This document shows, piece by piece, positions 1 to 11,379 of a DNA stretch of 64,000 nucleotides. Location: contig CANTUQ010000043.1 of assembly GCA_947683425.1 (NCBI GenBank), forward strand, positions 9,557,501-9,621,500, read 5' to 3'. Position 1 is the first letter of the stretch. Every line of letters starts with the position of its first letter. Under the pieces are notes generated by a model. The model was given only the letters and a program-made list of their open reading frames with translations, was not told the origin of the DNA and made no database searches. This stretch comes from Excoecaria cochinchinensis (lineage: Eukaryota > Streptophyta > Magnoliopsida > Malpighiales > Euphorbiaceae). A program made the position numbers and the translations under genes.

Positions 1-823
1 GATCCTCGCTGAGACTATCATAGGTCTTGATTCTGTTCGTGCTGGGTCCTCTACTACTTTCTTTGGGAGCCCCTTATTACTCCAGATAAGTCATTATTTT
101 CAAAGGTAGTGTGTTCCTTGTGAATTTTCACTCTAGCTTTTCTTAGCGGGAAGTGCGTCCTTTTCGGATTTTCACACAACCCTATGCCTTACTTTTGTCT
201 AAAGTGAACCCAATTCACTCCAGCGGCTTTTATTTTTATTTGCTTTTTTACTTTATTTTCTTTTTCTCTTATTTTCCTTTTGTTTCCCTTTTTAGATATG
301 GTTGCAAGAGAAGTTGAAGCTGTTGTCAGAACCACCTCTAGGGTCATTAGTTAATATTCTTCGAGGCATTTTCTTCCTCGCCAGTGACTGTACTCATTTG
401 CGTGTAATAGCAGATAAAGATATTATCAGGTTCGGTGAAATAGCAGATAAAGATATAAGCTTCATGCATGTTTGGCCTCCTCTGTCTACTACAGTAATTG
501 ATGGACCTTCAGGATGTGTTCCCCTATGTGGGCTTTATGAGGCCACCTTTTACATCTCTGCCCGCTGTGCTTGACAACTCGAGATGACTCAGGATGTGGT
601 GAGACTTCCTTTATCCTTTCAAGGCGGAGTCCTGTCTGCAGCTTTTGCCTCTCGCTATCATGAACTTTGGACCCAACTTCCATTAAAGACTGTCATACCC
701 TCCTTTGGGAATCATTCTATCACCTCTACTAGTGCGTAAAAGAGATGGGTACTCATCCCTACTACCGATAACAGGACACGACGACTTAGACATTTGGCCG
801 GTGAGGGTAGTAGTAGGGCCTAG
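1..823 (+). pseudogene. Element A antisense accessory ORF (DUF7745-like), 3' part
   Basis: This is the C-terminal part of a plant retrotransposon-associated protein of unknown function. It is encoded on the strand opposite to element A's gag and pol and converges on pol. Codons from position 2 read ILAETIIGLDSVRAG, then SPLLLQISHYF. After a probable intron (106-295) come segments resembling RHFLPRQ, then WPPLSTTVIDGPSGCVPLCG and TQDVVRLPLSFQGGVL, with a stop at 821-823. The layout (LAET block, then QYxxRxF block, then RW near the end) resembles the DUF7745 or plant-mobile-domain-like family as I know it; that is a motif judgement. It is broken by stops at 572-574 and 737-739, an extra base before the donor, and a local duplication of AATAGCAGATAAAGATAT near 407-457. 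The N-terminal half lies left of the window. Confidence 0.6.
106..295 (+). other. Predicted intron of antisense ORF, copy A
   Basis: The donor reads AAAG|GTAGTG. A long T-rich tract leads to the acceptor TTTTTAG|ATATGG. The same donor occurs in copies B, C and I, and the same acceptor context in C and I. In copy I, removing the intron joins the two coding blocks in frame. The frame in A itself is upset by one extra base before the donor. Confidence 0.45.
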
Positions 824-1208
824 TCCAGATTCGTATGCATTTTGAGCAATATGTTTATTTTTAAAACAGAACTAGACAACAATGTAAATGAATTGATTCG
901 GTTTTATTTCATTTCACAAAATTGTGTACATCTCAGTAGGATTTAAGTATACATGATACTATTTAGCACTAATTCAAATATGCAAAACTACATTCATTCG
1001 TGGAACCAAATCTTGATAGCACCAACCCCTGTTACCAATCAGCCCTCTCGAGTTTTCTTGATTGGACATTTTCTCTCGAGCCTCTAATTTTTGCCCAGGA
1101 TGCCTTTTTTCGATTTTTACCCTGACGAGGCACCCAATTTTAGTAAGGCCGCCTTTTTCAGGTTTCGACCCGTGGGGCTTTTATTCTCTTCTTTTTACTT
1201 TATTGTCT
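824..1208. other. Convergent spacer between antisense ORF and pol, element A
   Basis: No gene is present. This is the roughly 385-base interval where the antisense ORF (plus strand) and pol (minus strand) end facing each other. It contains an inverted repeat, CCAATCA (1035-1041) and TGATTGG (1059-1065), with a 17-base loop. The same hairpin is found at the same place in elements B, C and I. The interval would have to hold 3' ends for both transcripts. Confidence 0.6.
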
Positions 1209-2340
1209 TTAGCCATGGAACCTCTTGAGTCTATCAATGTTAACCGGCTCCTTAAACTCGTTGCCATCACTATCTGACAAAATTGCCGCTCCCTTTGATA
1301 ACAGCTTCTTGAGGATGAACGGACCTTCCCACGTGGGCCTGAACTTCCCCCTTATGTCCGGCGCCCCTGGTCTCATCTGCTTGAATACCAAGTCTCCCTC
1401 TTTCAACGGGTGCCTCTTAACTTTCTTTTTGAATGATCTAGTAAGTCTCTTATGATAGATCTAATTATGGTAGTAGGCTCTCAACCTGCTCTCATCCAAC
1501 ATGTTCAAGTGTTGCAGCCGCTGCTGTGCCTATTCAGCTTCCGAAATCTGAGCTTTCATAACCACCGTGAGTGAATTGAGTTCGTCCTCGACTGGCAATA
1601 CTGCTTCCATCCCATAGACCAAGGAGTATAGTGTGGCTCCTATTGAAGTTCTGATAGTCATTCTGTAACCCCAAAGTGCAAAAGGTAACTTATCTGTGCA
1701 ATCTTTATAACTCTGAACCATTTTGGCCAGGATTCTCTTAACGTTCTTATTAGCAGCTTCTACTGCTCCATTAGCTTGCGGATGATAAGGAGAGGACTTA
1801 TGATGTTCAATGCCATATTTCTGAAGTAACTTCTTCATTTCGGCCATGAACTGGACCTCATTGTCAGATACTACATGGTGTGGGAGGCCATATCTACATA
1901 TCAAATTCTTCTCGATGAATTTTGCCATATCCCGAGCATCAACCTTCTTGAAGGACTCGGCCTCTACCCACTTGGTAAAGTAGTCGATGGTGACTATGAT
2001 ATATCTATGCCCATTAGAGGCAGTGGGGCATATTTCTCCAATGATGTCTATCCCCTAAGTTGCGAACGGCCAAGGCGACATCAAGCTATGCAATTCTGAA
2101 GTGGGCAAGTGCCTTAAGTCCGCATACTGTTGGCACAACTGACACTGTTTTACATACTTTGAGCAGTTTGTATCCGTGGTGAGCTAATAGAACCCTTGTC
2201 TCATGATCTTTTTGGCCAACGTTAGTCCATTCATATGGGCTCCGCACACGCCAGCGTGAGTTTCTTCAATCACCCTTTTGGCTTCTCTCTTGTCTAAACA
2301 CCTCAATTGGATGCTGTCAACCTGTTGCTTGTACAATACC
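1209..2340 (-). pseudogene. Integrase domain of element A pol
   Basis: This is the Ty3/gypsy integrase, which inserts the cDNA into the genome. The pieces are a degraded HHCC zinc region (about 2100-2260), a core at 1530-1928, and a C-terminal domain ending in DRLKRFHG before TAA at 1209-1211. The core keeps VVSDNEVQF, with the second catalytic Asp, and QANGAVEAANK, with the Glu 35 residues later. The block with the first Asp (GIDIIGE in element I) is disturbed around 2040-2060. A TAG near 2190 lies at the position of a stop in element I (GF[FY]-stop-LT). The distal part ends without a recognisable chromodomain, as expected for Tat elements. Confidence 0.85.
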
Positions 2341-2357
2341 CCATCTATATAGATAAA

Positions 2358-3060
2358 CTAAATAGATAGCTTACGAAACATCCTCTGATCTTTCTCGGTA
2401 GCCTCTTCTGGAAATGTCGCATTCTCTAGATAGTTCCTGATATCATAATACCACAGCTTCCCACCTGCTACTTCTATTTCCATCACTGGCTTGGACTCAA
2501 AGCTAGGCTTCTCAAAACTAGAGATCAAAATCGGCTTTATGACTACCCCTTCTGGATTGTCCCATATTGATACCAAAGTTGTAAGCGCATCGGCTAATTA
2601 ATTCTCATCCCTTGGAACAAAGTGGAATGTGCACACCTCGAATTGACTGCTCAACTCCTTCAAGTGTTTGACATATGGCATTAAACTCTCTTCTTTAATG
2701 GCCCATTCACCCCGAATCTGATTGATCACTAGGGACGAATCCCCGAAGACTTCCACGTTCTTTGCCCCTAAAGCTATTAATGCTTCCAACCCAAAAGTAC
2801 ATGCTTCATACTCGTCTTCATTGTTGGTGGTTTTGTACCTTAGCTTCTTGGCCAATGGGAGTTTCTCGTCATCTGGGGTTGTCAGAATAATTCCTACTCC
2901 TGCTCCCTTGCTGTTTATAGCCCCGTCAAAGTGCAATTACCAACCCTGAACTGTAATAGCTGCTACGTCCTTATCAGGGAAATTGAACTCATACGAGTCT
3001 CCTTGGATTGGGTGCTCTGCCAGAAACTCAGCCACTGCACAACCCTTAACGGTCTTCCAA
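2358..3060 (-). pseudogene. Second RNase H (archaeal-type, aRH) of element A
   Basis: This is the extra RNase H domain that characterises Tat-lineage Ty3/gypsy elements; it is separate from the usual retrotransposon RNase H and lies just before integrase. Motifs in order are MHFDGAINSKGAGVG (first Asp), NNEDEYEACTFGLEAL (Glu), VFGDSSLVINQIRG (Asp) and PRDEN followed by a stop where element I has QLADALA (last Asp). The first Asp, Glu and second Asp are present. A TAA interrupts the last motif at about 2596-2598. A TAG at 2358-2360 ends the block just before integrase and occurs at the same place in element I. Confidence 0.85.
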
Positions 3061-4826
3061 GTAACGTACTCTACATCAAATTCCTATAATAGCAATAATC
3101 ACCTACCCATTTTTCCAAGTAAGGATGGAGCTTCCTGCAAATATCTGAGGGGATTCTGCTTTGCTACTGCCTGTACCTTGTAAAAATGAAAATAGTATCT
3201 CAACTTCTTAGAGGCCCAAATTACTGCCAGGCAAATCTTCTATACTTCTGCATACTTGACCTCATAAGCCAGGAACTTCTTACTAAGGTAGTAAACAACA
3301 AACTCCACTCTGAACTCATCTTCCTGAGCCATCATGGTGCCTATAGAACTATCCTCTATGGCCAAATATAAGATAAGTGGCTTGCTTGGTTGTGGCAGTC
3401 TCAGAACTGGCAGATTCAGTAAATACTCTCTGATAATATCGAAAGCCCTCTGACAATCTTCGTTCCATACTACTGGCTGGTCTTTTCTGAGTAGCTTTAA
3501 AATTGGTTCATAGATCGAAGTAAGCTTAGCGATTAACTTGCTGACATACTGCAACCTACCCAAAAAGCTTCTCACATCCTTTTCCTTCCGCGACACCGGC
3601 ATTTCTCTAATGGCCTTAACCTTGTCTGGGTCAATCTCGATTCCCCTTTGGCTAACTACATGTCCTAGAAGCTTCCCTGAGGTGACACCAAAGATTCATT
3701 TCTTAGGGTTTAACCTCAAGTTGTACTTTCCAATCCTCTGAAAGAATTTTTCTAAGGCTTCGAAGTGACCTTCCCCGGTGGCTGACTTGATCATCTTCTC
3801 ATCCACATAAACTTCTACCTTTTTATGGATCAAGTCATCTAAGATTCTTGTTGCCATTCTCTGATAAGTCGCCCCTGTGTTTTTCAAGCCGAAGGGCATT
3901 ACCCTGTAAGCGAATGTCCCCCACTCTATGTTGAAAGTTGTCTTAATCCGGTAGACTATTTTATTGAGTATCTGATTGTAGCCTGCGTAACCATCCACGA
4001 AGCTCTACATCATATAGGCAGCTGCACTGTCCACCAGCACGTCTATGTGGGGCAATGGAAAGTCATCCTTTGGAAAAGCCTTATTCAAGTCTCGATAGTC
4101 CAGACATACCCTTACCTTGCCATTTTTCTTGGCTACTGGGACAACATTGGCCAACCAGGTTGGGTATTGTACCTCAATTAGGAACTTGGCTTCGATCTGC
4201 TTGTGAGTTTCCTCCTTCACCTTGTCTGCTCATTCTGGCCTGAGTCTCCTCAACTTCTGCTTGACAGGCTTATAATCTGGGTACGTTGGGATGGCATGTT
4301 TCGCGATTTCTCGGTCCACCCCTGGCATATCTTCGTAGGTCCAGGAAAAGACTTTTTTATGTTTTCTTAATATTCTGACAAACTTTTCTCGCTCTTCAGG
4401 AGTTATGTTAGATGCTATTAAGATTTCTTTCGGGTTTTTCGAGGTTCCAAGATTAAATGGAGTAGCATCAGTTGAATGAATATCAAATATAGATGGATTA
4501 TGATCATGATCATGTATAATGAAATCATCAGAAACATCGCACAAGTAAGCAAAATCATTCACTTTATTGATAAAGCTAAAATTGTCATTAACATTATCAA
4601 AAAGTTCTAGAGTAAAAAGAAAATCTAAACTATTTTCTTCCTCCTCCCCCGCTGGTACATCTGTTGCAGCTGACGGTCTTGCATCATTCTGGCATTTTGG
4701 GGGCTCTTCAGCAACCCCCTGTACGGCTTCCTCAATCTGTGCTTTCCTCTTTAGCTGGGTGGCCACCATCCTCTCAGTTATAACCTCCTCGGGCTCCTCG
4801 CGGTCCCAAATTGTCTTACTGGTCAT
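3061..4826 (-). pseudogene. Reverse transcriptase and RNase H of element A
   Basis: This region should copy element RNA into DNA. From N to C it holds a linker with an acidic SLDFLFTLELF segment, TYEDMPGVDREIAKHAIPTY, VPVAKKNGKVRVCLDYRDL, DGYAGYNQ, VMPFGLKNTGATYQRM, the catalytic box, and the connection and RNase H domain (3240-3602, LYLAIEDSSIGTMMAQEDEF). The catalytic box reads YVDEKM instead of YVDD, so the second active-site Asp is lost. A TAG at 4005-4007 replaces a Tyr before SFVDGYAG, and another stop lies where a Trp precedes LANV in related copies. The domain order is complete but the copy is inactive. Confidence 0.9.
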
Positions 4827-6190
4827 GATTTCTTCATCCCAAAAGCCCTATGCTAGCTTGCTCAATCTAATGTCCCAGTCAAAGACATCATTAAAAACCT
4901 CAAACCCCGGTACAATTCTCCCATCAACCCACTGAGGGTCAACTTCCCCGGTGTAAGCACATGCTGCAGTTGCTGGCACAAAGCTCTTTCGGATATGGGG
5001 GATCTCCTTTGCTGACTTCTTGCCCCTCTTCACCACACCTTTATAACCCAGGCCCTTTCTATCCTTCTAGACTCTGGTGGCAATGGCTTCTGGCAACCCC
5101 TGAGAGTTCTTGCCTAATCCCACACCAGGGAGGAATGACATCCTTTTCATCATGTTCAGCACCTGGGGGCTTCCTTCTATCTGCTCCTCCCTATCTATCA
5201 CAGCCACATGGAATCCACTGAAAGGCTGCCTCGCAATCTCTAGTATGGAAACCTGATTTTCCCTTGCAGCCCTTATGGTCACCACCTGCCCTTCGTGAGG
5301 AGTGTTGAGCATCTAATGCAGCGTAGAGCGGACGCATCCTAGCTTATGGAACTAAGGCCTTCCCAAAAGAGCTAAAAAATTAGCAGGGATATGTAGGACT
5401 ATAAACTCAACCTCTGTCTCCATAGGCCTCATCTTAACAATTGTCTTGAATGTCCCAGAGGCATGCCTTCTTGAGTTGTCATACGCCGTGATCGTCAGAT
5501 CAGACTTAGCTAGCATATCTTCTAGCACTCCAAAAGCTGCTATGACCACCTGCGGGCACACATTGATTGATGAACTGTCATCCACCATCACACAGCCCAT
5601 GTGCTTCTGACTAATTTGTGCCCGTATGTACAAAGGGCGGTTGTGGTTGCGGCCTTCTGCTGGCAAGTTAAAATTTGTAAGCACCGCATTCTCTCCAGCT
5701 CCCCCTTTTACCACATCTAACAGCTCCGTAGGTGATATAGCTGTGGCCACAGTTGTTTCACATAAAGCCTCCACCAACTTTTGCCTATGTGATGGAGACT
5801 GCCTCAGGAGGTCCCATATCAAAATCTGAGGTGGTGTCTTTTTCAGCTGCTTGATTATTGGATCATCCTCTAGCTCCGTTTCCTTTTGGCCCATTATCGG
5901 ATCCTGGGGCCTCTCAACTTTTGGAGCTACCCTTCCACTCTGAGTCACCGCTCCCACTTTCTTTTTCTTCTCTTTCTTCTCTTCCTCCTCCTTCTCCGAA
6001 TCCCTTGGGTTGGGAAAGACTTTAGAATCATTATCTTCACTTCCACTCTCATCAGTGGACCAGCAATCGATCACTGCCGCGGGAAGCCCTTCTTCACTCA
6101 CCTCATGAAGGCTCGTGATAGCAGTGTTGGCATCTTTGCCGTATAACTCTCTCAATACAAACTCTTCGGGTAGACTGGACCCGATCATGA
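4827..6190 (-). pseudogene. Gag C-terminal linker and aspartic protease of element A
   Basis: The main piece is a 278-codon open stretch (5352-6188). Its N-terminal third is acidic and lysine-rich (runs of E and K near residues 60-75), as in the Gag-protease linker of Tat elements. The protease core lies around residues 195-278 and includes MVDDSSSINVCP near residue 202, where copy C has VDDGSSINVCP; the flap region TITAYDNS follows. The Gly-to-Ser change next to the catalytic Asp probably damages activity. Downstream, 5067-5312 (GQVVTIRAARENQVSILEIA) and 4848-5036 (PQWVDGRIVPGFEVFNDVF) continue the protein toward RT in shifted frames. Confidence 0.8.
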
Positions 6191-7564
6191 ATACCGGCGG
6201 GGCACGTTGTTATACCCAGACTTCTTTTGACTTCCCCTCTTCTCCGGGTCTATTATTTGCTTCGAATCAATTAAGTCTTAGATTGCATGCCTCAAAGCTT
6301 TGCACTCATAAGTTGTATGCCAGTATGTTGATGATACGCATAGTATTCATTATCCTTATGACCCGGTATACCTTGAGTTCTAGGTGGCAAAGGCTGCAAC
6401 TTACCCTCCTTCATTAACCTCCGAAGCACCCATGATAGCGACCTTCCCAAATTAGAGAAATGTCTCGGGGTTGTATTAGTGGCTGATACTTCGGCTGTCT
6501 TCCTCGTGCCACTACCAGAGCTTGCTGACCTACTTGCCCCCTGAGTGCTGCTGCCCTTCTCGGCATAGTTATCGTTACTTGCCCTCCTAGCAAGGCATTC
6601 CCCTTTAGCCTCTTAATCCCTTCATCTTCAATCCATCTCTCAGATACAGGCTCGCATTTTTAATGAACACCGTATGTGATCTTGAGTATCTGGTTTTCTT
6701 TTCATTTCCATCACCCTATTCCTCCATCGGGTCAGATACTCATGGAAAGATTCACCTCCCTTCTGTCATAATAGCTCCAGGTTCTTCAGAGTCACCTCCA
6801 TCCTTGTACTGTAGTCGTACTGCTTCAAAAACTCTTCCGTCAGTAAATCCCAGTCCTCTTTAGTTCTGCAGTCAAGCCCAAGGTACCAATCCACCACTGG
6901 GCAAGTCAAGCTCAGGCAAAAGTACTCAATCTTATGCCTTTTCATCAAAGTAGTACCCTTTATCACCAACAAGTATTATTTTGTGTGTGCGATGGGATTG
7001 AAAGTGCCATCAAACTTTGGAACATCCGGCATCTTAAAGTTCATCGGGATTAAATCCTCCCCTTCTAACTCCTTATCTTCGGGGTTCATTCCTTGCCCCC
7101 TCGTCAATATCCTTGCCATCACTTCAAATTTCTCTTCCATCTTCTTCCAGATGGCTTCTTCATTCTAAGGTGCCTTCCCTCTTTCTGCCTCTGTTTCTTC
7201 ATAGTCGTCGTCTTCCCAGTCATCTTCTATTCTCAAGGCCGGCCTTCTTTTCTGTGCCCCTGATGTGGTAGCTCTTAATTCTACAGGTGGTGGGCAAACC
7301 TCTTCTTGTAATTCTTCTCAGACCTCCTCCCTCATTGTTTCTCATAGGAGGAGGTGGTGGGTTCTGTGGAGCAGATGGCTAAGCCATGTTGGCCATCATA
7401 GCCATCATGCTATTCTCGAATTCTTTGAACCTTCTGCCTACTTCCTCAGTTATCAAGGCCTTGGTGGCATCTGCCCCTCTTGGTGAGTTTGCCATTTCTT
7501 CGTGTAGAGAAAATTGAGCTGAAGTAGCATAGCTCATTTCTGACGAAGTGTCTAGATATTCCAC
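6191..7564 (-). pseudogene. gag of element A
   Basis: This is the Tat-lineage Gag, the capsid protein that packages element RNA. A start near 7495 gives MANSPRGADATKALITEEV, matching the N terminus of copy C. The capsid core is visible at 6766-6972 (KGTTLMKRHKIEYFCLSL, VVDWYLGLDCRTKEDWDLL). Between about 6980 and 7380 the frame is broken by several stops and shifts. The distal part, which includes the zinc-knuckle region, runs through 6250-6600 in pieces. It directly precedes the protease block. Upstream 5'-leader sequence begins at about 7565. Confidence 0.75.
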
Positions 7565-8387
7565 CCTTTCTGGTAGCTCGAAAAAAAGGATTCCTGACTA
7601 ACCACCCCTGAGAACCTCTTGACCACCTAGGCAGATCTATGGTGGCTGCAAAACGTAACGGGTCAGGATGATGCATGATCGTGCTATACAACATCCACAA
7701 ATCACATGTAAGCACATAGGTCCTTCCACCCTTGTCACTCCTGCACATGAGGTCATAGTCTTTTTCCTAGGTAGGATTGGCCCATGGGTCAACGGGGACC
7801 CGATGGACGCGTATGATGCACGATGGAGAACCGACAGCATAACCTCTCCTAACTAATGCACAGACACATGGGTTGTGATCGTTGTGTACTTAGGCAATTC
7901 GAATAAGTTGACATGGGCCTATCGGGGTATAAAAGCCTTTGATTAGGTGACCAATCAAATTATCTGGGTTTACCGAATACATAATGATCCATACAGCAAG
8001 CATAATATTAAGGTTCATACCACTTAGGGGAAGTAACTATTTCCATTACATGAGCTTTAGCAAAGGGGAAGATACTTTAGGGCTACCTAAGCATGGTCCC
8101 TGCCAACAGGTCTAGATCATCACGAGCATAATGACCGGTCGGGTCTCCGTTTAATATACCATGATGGTACGAGGCTTGGGCTGGTAATTATCCTTAACAC
8201 TTCCCTACATTGAGTGAACATAGGGTCGTGCTTTGGGAACGCACCGGGGTTAAAAGAGGGACCAAACTAGCATAGATCTAAGGCTTTAATGAGATGCAAT
8301 GCAAATTTCGAAATGGAATGAAATTTTTAAATTAAAGCCCAACTATAAGTTTTAACCAAGGTACTTTCGAAGCGAAGTATCGAGTAT
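7565..8387 (-). other. 5' leader of element A
   Basis: This is untranslated sequence between the primer site and gag, with no ORF I can support. The same leader is recognisable in B (16296-16886 and 20684-21052), D (30461-31055) and C (27867-27936 and 46725-47248). The shared block includes TCACTCAATGTAGG and GCCTTAGATCT (read on the element's own strand). Confidence 0.75.
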
Positions 8388-8407
8388 TGTCCCCAGCGAA
8401 GTTGCCA
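8388..8407 (-). other. Primer binding site of element A
   Basis: Read on the minus strand this is TGGCAACTTCGCTGGGGACA, three bases inside the LTR end. It matches the TGGCGACTCC(A/G)CTGGGGA primer site of the sister copies, with two changes. I believe tRNA-Arg-type primers are used by Ogre/Tat relatives, but I have not checked this. Confidence 0.7.
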
Positions 8408-9746
8408 CTATGACGCGTGCCTATGACGCGCGCCGAACCCCGTTGGCACCCCGAACACCCGCCTTTAGGGCGATCGGGAGAGGTTCATAAAACTTGTACG
8501 AAATTACAAGTGCATCCATTTTGGGCAACAATGAGGTTTCTTGGAGTCGCCACCCAATAGAACATTGGGAAAGGTCGTCTAGCCTCAGTGAGCCTAAGAT
8601 AGCGCTGCTATGTCCATTTTGAGCAAGTCAGAGGAGTCTTGGACACCCCATCCTAATAAATATTAGGATGGCCCTCTCGCCTCGTAGAGCCTAGGACTAT
8701 TGCAAGTTAAAGCCTTTTTACGGGACATAAGAGGTGTCTTGGAAGTCCCATTCCAATGGAACATTGAAACGGTCCTCTCGCCTCGTTGAGCCCAAAGACC
8801 AGAGATGGTTCGGGACTTCCCATTTATTCATATCTTGGTTAAGTTTATGATTGAGCTTTGATTTTATTGTTTTATCTCTTTTCTCATTCAATTTTAATGC
8901 AATTTAATTAAAGCACATGTCAAACACATAATGAAAGCTGTAAATAAAGTAAATGAAAGCAAAATAAAATACAATAAAACTAGCGGCGGAACACAACCCC
9001 CATTGGTAAATAAAATACAATTCATACATAAATCCGGCTATTTATTAAAGATAAGGACATTGGCCCTCTCATGCATAATTAAAGAAAATAATTTTAAAGA
9101 CAATTTTATTTCTGATGAAAAAGTTAGGACATTGGTCCCCTTTTTATTTAGAAAAAATCAAATTAATTAATATAAATATTTTTATGATTTTTTTAATTAA
9201 TGTGCATAAAAAAATAATTTATTACAAATTACACATTAGAAATAAAATAAACCCAACATAATAAAAAAATACAAATAACAAATTAAATCCTAAAGGGTAT
9301 CTCTGAATCTCTCTGAATCTCCATGGGCTTCCACTTGGTATGGAAAATACTCACACATAAAAATAAGTATTGAAAATAAAAGAATAACAAATAAAAGTGA
9401 AGTTAGTAAAAAATTAATTTAAACATGTAATAAAGATAATTAAAATAAAAACATGTAAATATGCATCATGTATGGCAAATCAATTAAATGACATAATAAA
9501 AATATGCAAATAATAAAAATATGCAAATTACCCAATTAACAATTCAACATGCATAAAAAAGTATAAAATAATAACAAAATTTAACATACATAAGAATATA
9601 AATAAAAATAAATATAAAATTTAGCATGCATGAAACATAAATCATAATAATAAAATTCAACATGTGTGAAGATATGAATAATAATGAATAAAAATAATAA
9701 GCAAGAGTAATAAAAATAATACTAATACTAATGATTGTAGTAATTA

Positions 9747-9747
9747 C

Positions 9748-9813
<66 letters not shown>
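9747..9813. repeat. (AAT)n microsatellite in Tat LTR
   Basis: About 22 uninterrupted AAT units. The corresponding place in the sister LTR (near 22387-22406) has only a handful, so the array expanded in this copy or contracted in the other. Confidence 0.95.
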
Positions 9814-10003
9814 GCACAATAACAACCAAGAAATATGAACAATCAAATAAACATGTAAGAATAATAAGAAATAAAATAAATATAGCATGTTAAAACATGA
9901 TAAATAATAGTAAAAAGACAATAATAATATATGAACAACAATGAGAATAAGGATAATCATAAAAATAGAAACAAAAGATGAATAATCAAATAAAGAGCGA
10001 AAG

Positions 10004-10071
<68 letters not shown>

Positions 10072-10082
10072 TGATAATGATG

Positions 10083-10172
<90 letters not shown>
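10004..10172. repeat. Long (AAT)n microsatellite with GATGAT interruption
   Basis: About 169 bases of AAT repeats, interrupted once near 10069-10084 by GAT units. The sister LTR has about 48 bases at 22598-22645. Long AAT runs cover every reading frame and create spurious open frames. Confidence 0.95.
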
Positions 10173-10174
<2 letters not shown>

Positions 10175-10789
10175 ATGAACAATTAAGTAAGAACACAAGA
10201 AATGAGAAGTAAAAAAATAATAGATCTAAAAGAATTTACATTATAACTAATTAATTGGAAACAAAAAATTAAATCAAAAATTAAATTAAGAATCGAGCCA
10301 AGAATTCTTACCCTCAAAATTTAACTTGATGAAATGAAGGTAAGATCCAATTCCTTGTCTTTATTGTAAGAATATAATAGAAAAATAAAATATTGAAAAT
10401 GAATTTTTACTCAAGAAGAAATAATTGATTTATTTGTCTCAAAGTAAAGAATTATTAAATGAAAAGAAGAAAATTCCCAAGAACAAAAATTATTCTTTTT
10501 GCCTTAAGAATTAACTTGGTAAAATCCTTTAGAAATTGAGAGAATTTGTTTTTGAGAGATCAAAGAAGAAGAAATTTAATTTTCTAAAGAAAATCCCCCC
10601 TTGATTCTCACTAAAAAACCATTTTATATTTCCAATTAAAATCAGATTTTTTAATGGCAAAATAAAAATAATTGAATTCTAATAACAGCCAAAAAAACTG
10701 AAGAATTTGGATATTTAGAAGATAAAAAGGTTTTAGAATTAAATTATGCAAAAAAATGAGTTAAAAACACTTAAAGATGAAGAGAAACG

Positions 10790-11030
10790 GAAATCGGCAG
10801 CTGGAAGGGCGAACGGGCGCGACAGGGGGCGAGAGACGCCCATCGGCGCGCCCGATGGGCGTCTCCCGCGTGTAACAAAGTGCATGCCCAGCGCGCAGGA
10901 TGCCCAGCACGTCGCTCGCACAGCAGCGCGCGCTGGGTACCACGCGGGCGAGCGCGCCCTGCACGCTGGCCTGCGCACTGGGGCGCTGCGGCAAGTGCCC
11001 AGCGCTGCAGTAGCCCGACATTCGTGCTAA
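10790..11030. other. GC-rich palindromic island in Tat LTR
   Basis: A CpG-rich island lies in an otherwise AT-rich LTR, roughly 210-450 bases from the LTR's own 5' end. It includes an exact inverted repeat: GAGACGCCCATCGG (10833-10846), 5-base loop, CCGATGGGCGTCTC (10852-10865). The sister LTR has a decayed version at 23311-23350 whose changes are mainly C-to-T or G-to-A. Islands occur at the same relative place in the other Tat LTRs of this window. Confidence 0.75.
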
Positions 11031-11379
11031 TTTTTTATATTTTTTTCTATAAAACACAATAATTTAAAAATTAACTTTTTTTTATCACAAAATAATTTTT
11101 AAAATACATTTCTATTTATTCCTAACAAATCAAAACGACAAGGAGATTATCACTTCCAACTTTCATTCTTTTTGCCTATAAATCGGCACACTTAATTTCA
11201 TCATTTGATAATCCTGATTAAGGCTACTCGAGACCCGGTGGGAAGGCTAGTGCGTGGGTGCCTAGGTGAGCCAAAATTCAGGAAAGGGAAAGAAGCGCGT
11301 ACCTGAAGCTGCCTCCTTCCGGCTGCTCCCTCGGGAACAGTGTGGTGATTTGAACTGTGAGTATCGTCTTGGATTGCAC

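Larger units (their letters stand above)
8411..11240 (-). repeat. Tat LTR shared by elements A (5' LTR) and B (3' LTR)
   Basis: This 2.8 kb long terminal repeat is in reverse orientation. Its inner end (TGACGCG on the top strand) abuts element A's primer site. Its outer end, CTCGAGACCCGGTG, breaks off a few bases short of the expected TTTACA terminus and runs directly into element B's 3' region. A likely TATA box on the minus strand is AATATAAAATGG near 10622-10633. The LTR is longer than its partner at 21074-23715 mainly because of two expanded AAT microsatellites. ORF-like stretches of Leu or Ile repeats inside it come from those microsatellites. Confidence 0.9.

Noticed and set aside
9544..10198. 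Long frames of poly-Leu or poly-Ile on both strands
   Set aside because: They are translations of the AAT microsatellite and AT-rich LTR; no protein signature, and the sister LTR does not keep the frames.
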